From Gammaproteobacteria bacterium (lineage in GTDB: Bacteria; Pseudomonadota; Gammaproteobacteria; GCA-001735895): 6,203 nt of DNA. The position numbers were made by a program, and so were the translations under genes. Positions 4,962-6,203 of the stretch are shown here, one piece after another. Below the pieces are notes generated by a model. That model made no database searches, had not been told where the DNA came from, and worked only from the letters and a program-made list of their open reading frames with translations. Position 1 is the stretch's first letter. Each line of letters starts with the position of its first letter. The stretch is taken from contig JAASSH010000143.1 of assembly GCA_021767985.1 (NCBI GenBank), positions 1 to 6,203 on the forward strand. Direction: 5' to 3'.

Positions 4962-5192
4962 ATGTCCGAATACACCGAAAAATTCGATGCCACTGGCCTC
5001 AACTGCCCGCTGCCTATTCTCAGGTCCAAGAAAGTCTTGACCAAGATGAATAGCGGCGATGTGCTTTATGTCATTTCCACCGACTCCGGTTCGGTAAAAG
5101 ACTTCGATGCTTTTTGCAAGCAGACCGGCAACGAACTGCTCGAAAGTTCCGAAGCCGAAGGCAAATATCACTACTACATCAAGAAGGCCTGA
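4962..5192 (+). CDS. tusA: TusA-family sulfur carrier protein
   Basis: TusA proteins carry persulfide sulfur on a conserved cysteine in the cytoplasm. In sulfur oxidisers they pass it between rhodanese, DsrE-type proteins and the oxidising enzymes (reverse Dsr or sHdr). The 76-residue product has the usual length and the signature CPLP at 15-18 within LNCPLPILRSKK, Cys15 being the carrier. The middle DVLYVISTD and final YHYYIKK strands fit the two-layer fold. A second Cys at 52 is in a helix. There is no signal peptide. The ATG lies 11 bases after AGGGGA. dsrE2 follows 42 bases later, a pairing well known in sulfur oxidisers. The general role is secure; which oxidising enzyme it serves cannot be seen here. 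Confidence 0.93.
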   Translation: MSEYTEKFDATGLNCPLPILRSKKVLTKMNSGDVLYVISTDSGSVKDFDAFCKQTGNELLESSEAEGKYHYYIKKA

Positions 5193-5234
5193 GTCTGACC
5201 GACCCGAGCCATCAATTCGTTTCGGAGCCGAAAT

Positions 5235-5717
5235 ATGTCTGACGAGAAAAAACTGGCGATTATCGCCACCAAGGGGACCCTCGACTGGGCTTATCCCCCC
5301 TTTATCCTGGCGTCTACCGCGGCCGCGATCGGCTACGAAACCCAGATTTTCTTTACCTTTTACGGCCTGCAACTGCTGAAGAAAGACCTGAACCTCAAGG
5401 TATCGCCGCTCGGTAATCCGGGCATGCCGATGCCGATGGGCATGGACAAGTGGTTCCCGACGCTCGGCACCGCGCTGCCTGGCATGGAGTCAATGATGAG
5501 CAGCATGATGAAGTCCAAGATGAAATCCAAGGGCGTTGCCAGCGTCGCCGAACTGCGCGAATTGTGTCAGGAAGCAGACGTCAAATTAATCGCCTGCCAG
5601 ATGACCGTCGACCTGTTCGATATGGACACCAGCGATTTCATCGACGACATCGACTACGCGGGCGCCACCACCTTTTTCGAATTTGCCGGGGAATCGGACG
5701 TCAACCTGTTCATCTAG
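5235..5717 (+). CDS. dsrE2: DsrE2-like sulfurtransferase (DsrE/DsrF/DsrH-like family)
   Basis: DsrE2 proteins take part in sulfur relay with TusA. The 160-residue product begins with KLAIIATKGTLDWAYPPFILA (6-26), followed by AAAIGYETQIFFTFYGLQLL (29-48), a hydrophobic segment typical of this family. A Met/Lys-rich helix (84-98) follows. Then comes LREL-C-QEADVKLIA-C-QM, with Cys111 and Cys121; Cys121 in the ACQM motif is the expected sulfur-carrying residue. The end, VNLFI, is also typical. There is no signal peptide, and the hydrophobic segments could let it associate with the membrane. GGAG lies 7 bases before the ATG. It sits between tusA and the FadL-like gene with short gaps. Family membership is clear; the exact subtype is inferred. 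Confidence 0.88.
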   Translation: MSDEKKLAIIATKGTLDWAYPPFILASTAAAIGYETQIFFTFYGLQLLKKDLNLKVSPLGNPGMPMPMGMDKWFPTLGTALPGMESMMSSMMKSKMKSKGVASVAELRELCQEADVKLIACQMTVDLFDMDTSDFIDDIDYAGATTFFEFAGESDVNLFI

Positions 5718-5770
5718 CAAGATCATTCAGCATTAATTTTATAAAACCAGGCGAACACGAGGAGGCATTT

Positions 5771-6203
5771 GTGAGCACGGTTCGACTTAAACTACTAACC
5801 GCTACGCTGGTAGCAGTAACATTCCCGGCATCGGTCTGGGCCACTAACGGCTACTTTGCCCACGGCATCAGTATCGCCGAAAAAGGCCTCGCCGGGGCGG
5901 GCGTCGCGTTTTCGCAGGATACGCTGGCCGCCGCCAATAATCCTGCCGGCATGGTCTGGCAGGGCGCAGGCTACGACGTCGGCGCAACCCTGTTCTCGCC
6001 GATGCGCGAGTATTCAGCCAAGGGCGGTCCGTCGAATTTCTGTGCTGGCCCTGCGGGCCCTTGTAGCTTTAGTATCGGTGACGGCGATCAAACCATCGAC
6101 AGCGAAAACGAGGAGTTCCTGATCCCGAGCTTCGGCTATAACTGGCTGCTCGACAACGGTAACACCATCGGAATCTCGGCTTACGGCAACGGCGGTATGA
6201 ATA
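5771..6203 (+). CDS. OmpP1/FadL-family outer-membrane transport protein (N-terminal part, runs off window)
   Basis: This reading frame starts with GTG, 5 bases after CGAGGAGG, and stays open to the window end, giving 144 residues. Residues 1-24 are a signal peptide (VWA then Thr). The mature protein starts TNGYFAHG, followed by GLAGAGVAFSQDTLAAANNPAGM (39-61), the hallmark N-terminal hatch-like segment of the FadL/TodX beta-barrel family. Beta strands seem to begin after residue 68. Two cysteines, 91 and 98, bracket CAGPAGPC and may form a small disulfide loop. FadL-type proteins carry hydrophobic molecules across the outer membrane. It lies 53 bases after dsrE2 with no hairpin between, so it is likely in the tusA operon. 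The substrate is unknown; the link to sulfur is only by neighbourhood. Confidence 0.88.
   Translation, partial: MSTVRLKLLTATLVAVTFPASVWATNGYFAHGISIAEKGLAGAGVAFSQDTLAAANNPAGMVWQGAGYDVGATLFSPMREYSAKGGPSNFCAGPAGPCSFSIGDGDQTIDSENEEFLIPSFGYNWLLDNGNTIGISAYGNGGMN

Noticed and set aside
4868..5053. 61-residue plus-strand frame overlapping the start of tusA
   Set aside because: It overlaps tusA out of frame, has no clear ribosome site, and covers dyads likely to be regulatory.
5415..5455. PGMPMPMGM in DsrE2, similar in look to the Met-rich protein repeats
   Set aside because: A Met/Pro/Gly loop here is usual for DsrE2-type proteins. The likeness is compositional and gives no evidence of a shared origin.
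5856..6122. 88-residue plus-strand frame near the window end
   Set aside because: It lies inside the FadL-family gene in another frame. The GTG-started frame has a signal peptide, a strong ribosome site and family motifs.

Overview
This window looks like part of the chromosome of a sulfur-oxidising gammaproteobacterium, free-living or symbiotic. The evidence is the compact soxXYZA cluster, the sulfur-transfer pair tusA-dsrE2, strong Shine-Dalgarno sites (GAGGAGG types) and moderately high GC. The exact lineage cannot be read from this sequence. No soxB, soxCD, dsrAB or hdr genes fall inside the window.

Region 1 (1-2358, minus strand) is a three-gene operon read right to left. It encodes a secreted protein with a C-terminal DUF302-like domain and a Met-rich helix (1432-2358). 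Next is a secreted protein that is about one quarter methionine, with one CXXCH haem-type motif and a long Met/Gly/Pro repeat tract (459-1364). Last is a small lipoprotein (39-446). A perfect hairpin at 1-19 probably ends the transcript. I cannot assign an established function to any of the three. The Met-rich CXXCH protein is the most unusual object here.

Region 2 (2359-2641) is a divergent control region. It holds a good sigma70-type promoter facing soxX (TTGACG-17-TATAAG, 2472-2500), with an imperfect palindrome where transcription should begin. A weaker candidate promoter faces the minus-strand operon, and its -35 box lies in a perfect dyad. The shared region suggests the two operons may be co-regulated.

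Region 3 (2642-4711, plus strand) is soxX-soxY-soxZ-soxA, with gaps of 31-36 bases and a textbook intrinsic terminator at 4736-4768. These encode the SoxXA cytochrome, which attaches thiosulfate to the SoxY carrier cysteine, and the SoxYZ carrier. SoxA is of the mono-haem kind.

Region 4 (4712-6203, plus strand) opens with a roughly 190-base spacer carrying several small dyads. It then encodes TusA, DsrE2 and the start of an OmpP1/FadL-type outer-membrane protein cut by the window edge. The three are closely spaced with no visible terminator between them, so they probably form an operon.

Together the genes outline sulfur flow: periplasmic thiosulfate capture on SoxYZ, cytoplasmic sulfur relay by TusA and DsrE2, a possible outer-membrane channel for a hydrophobic substrate, and an uncharacterised envelope module divergent from sox.
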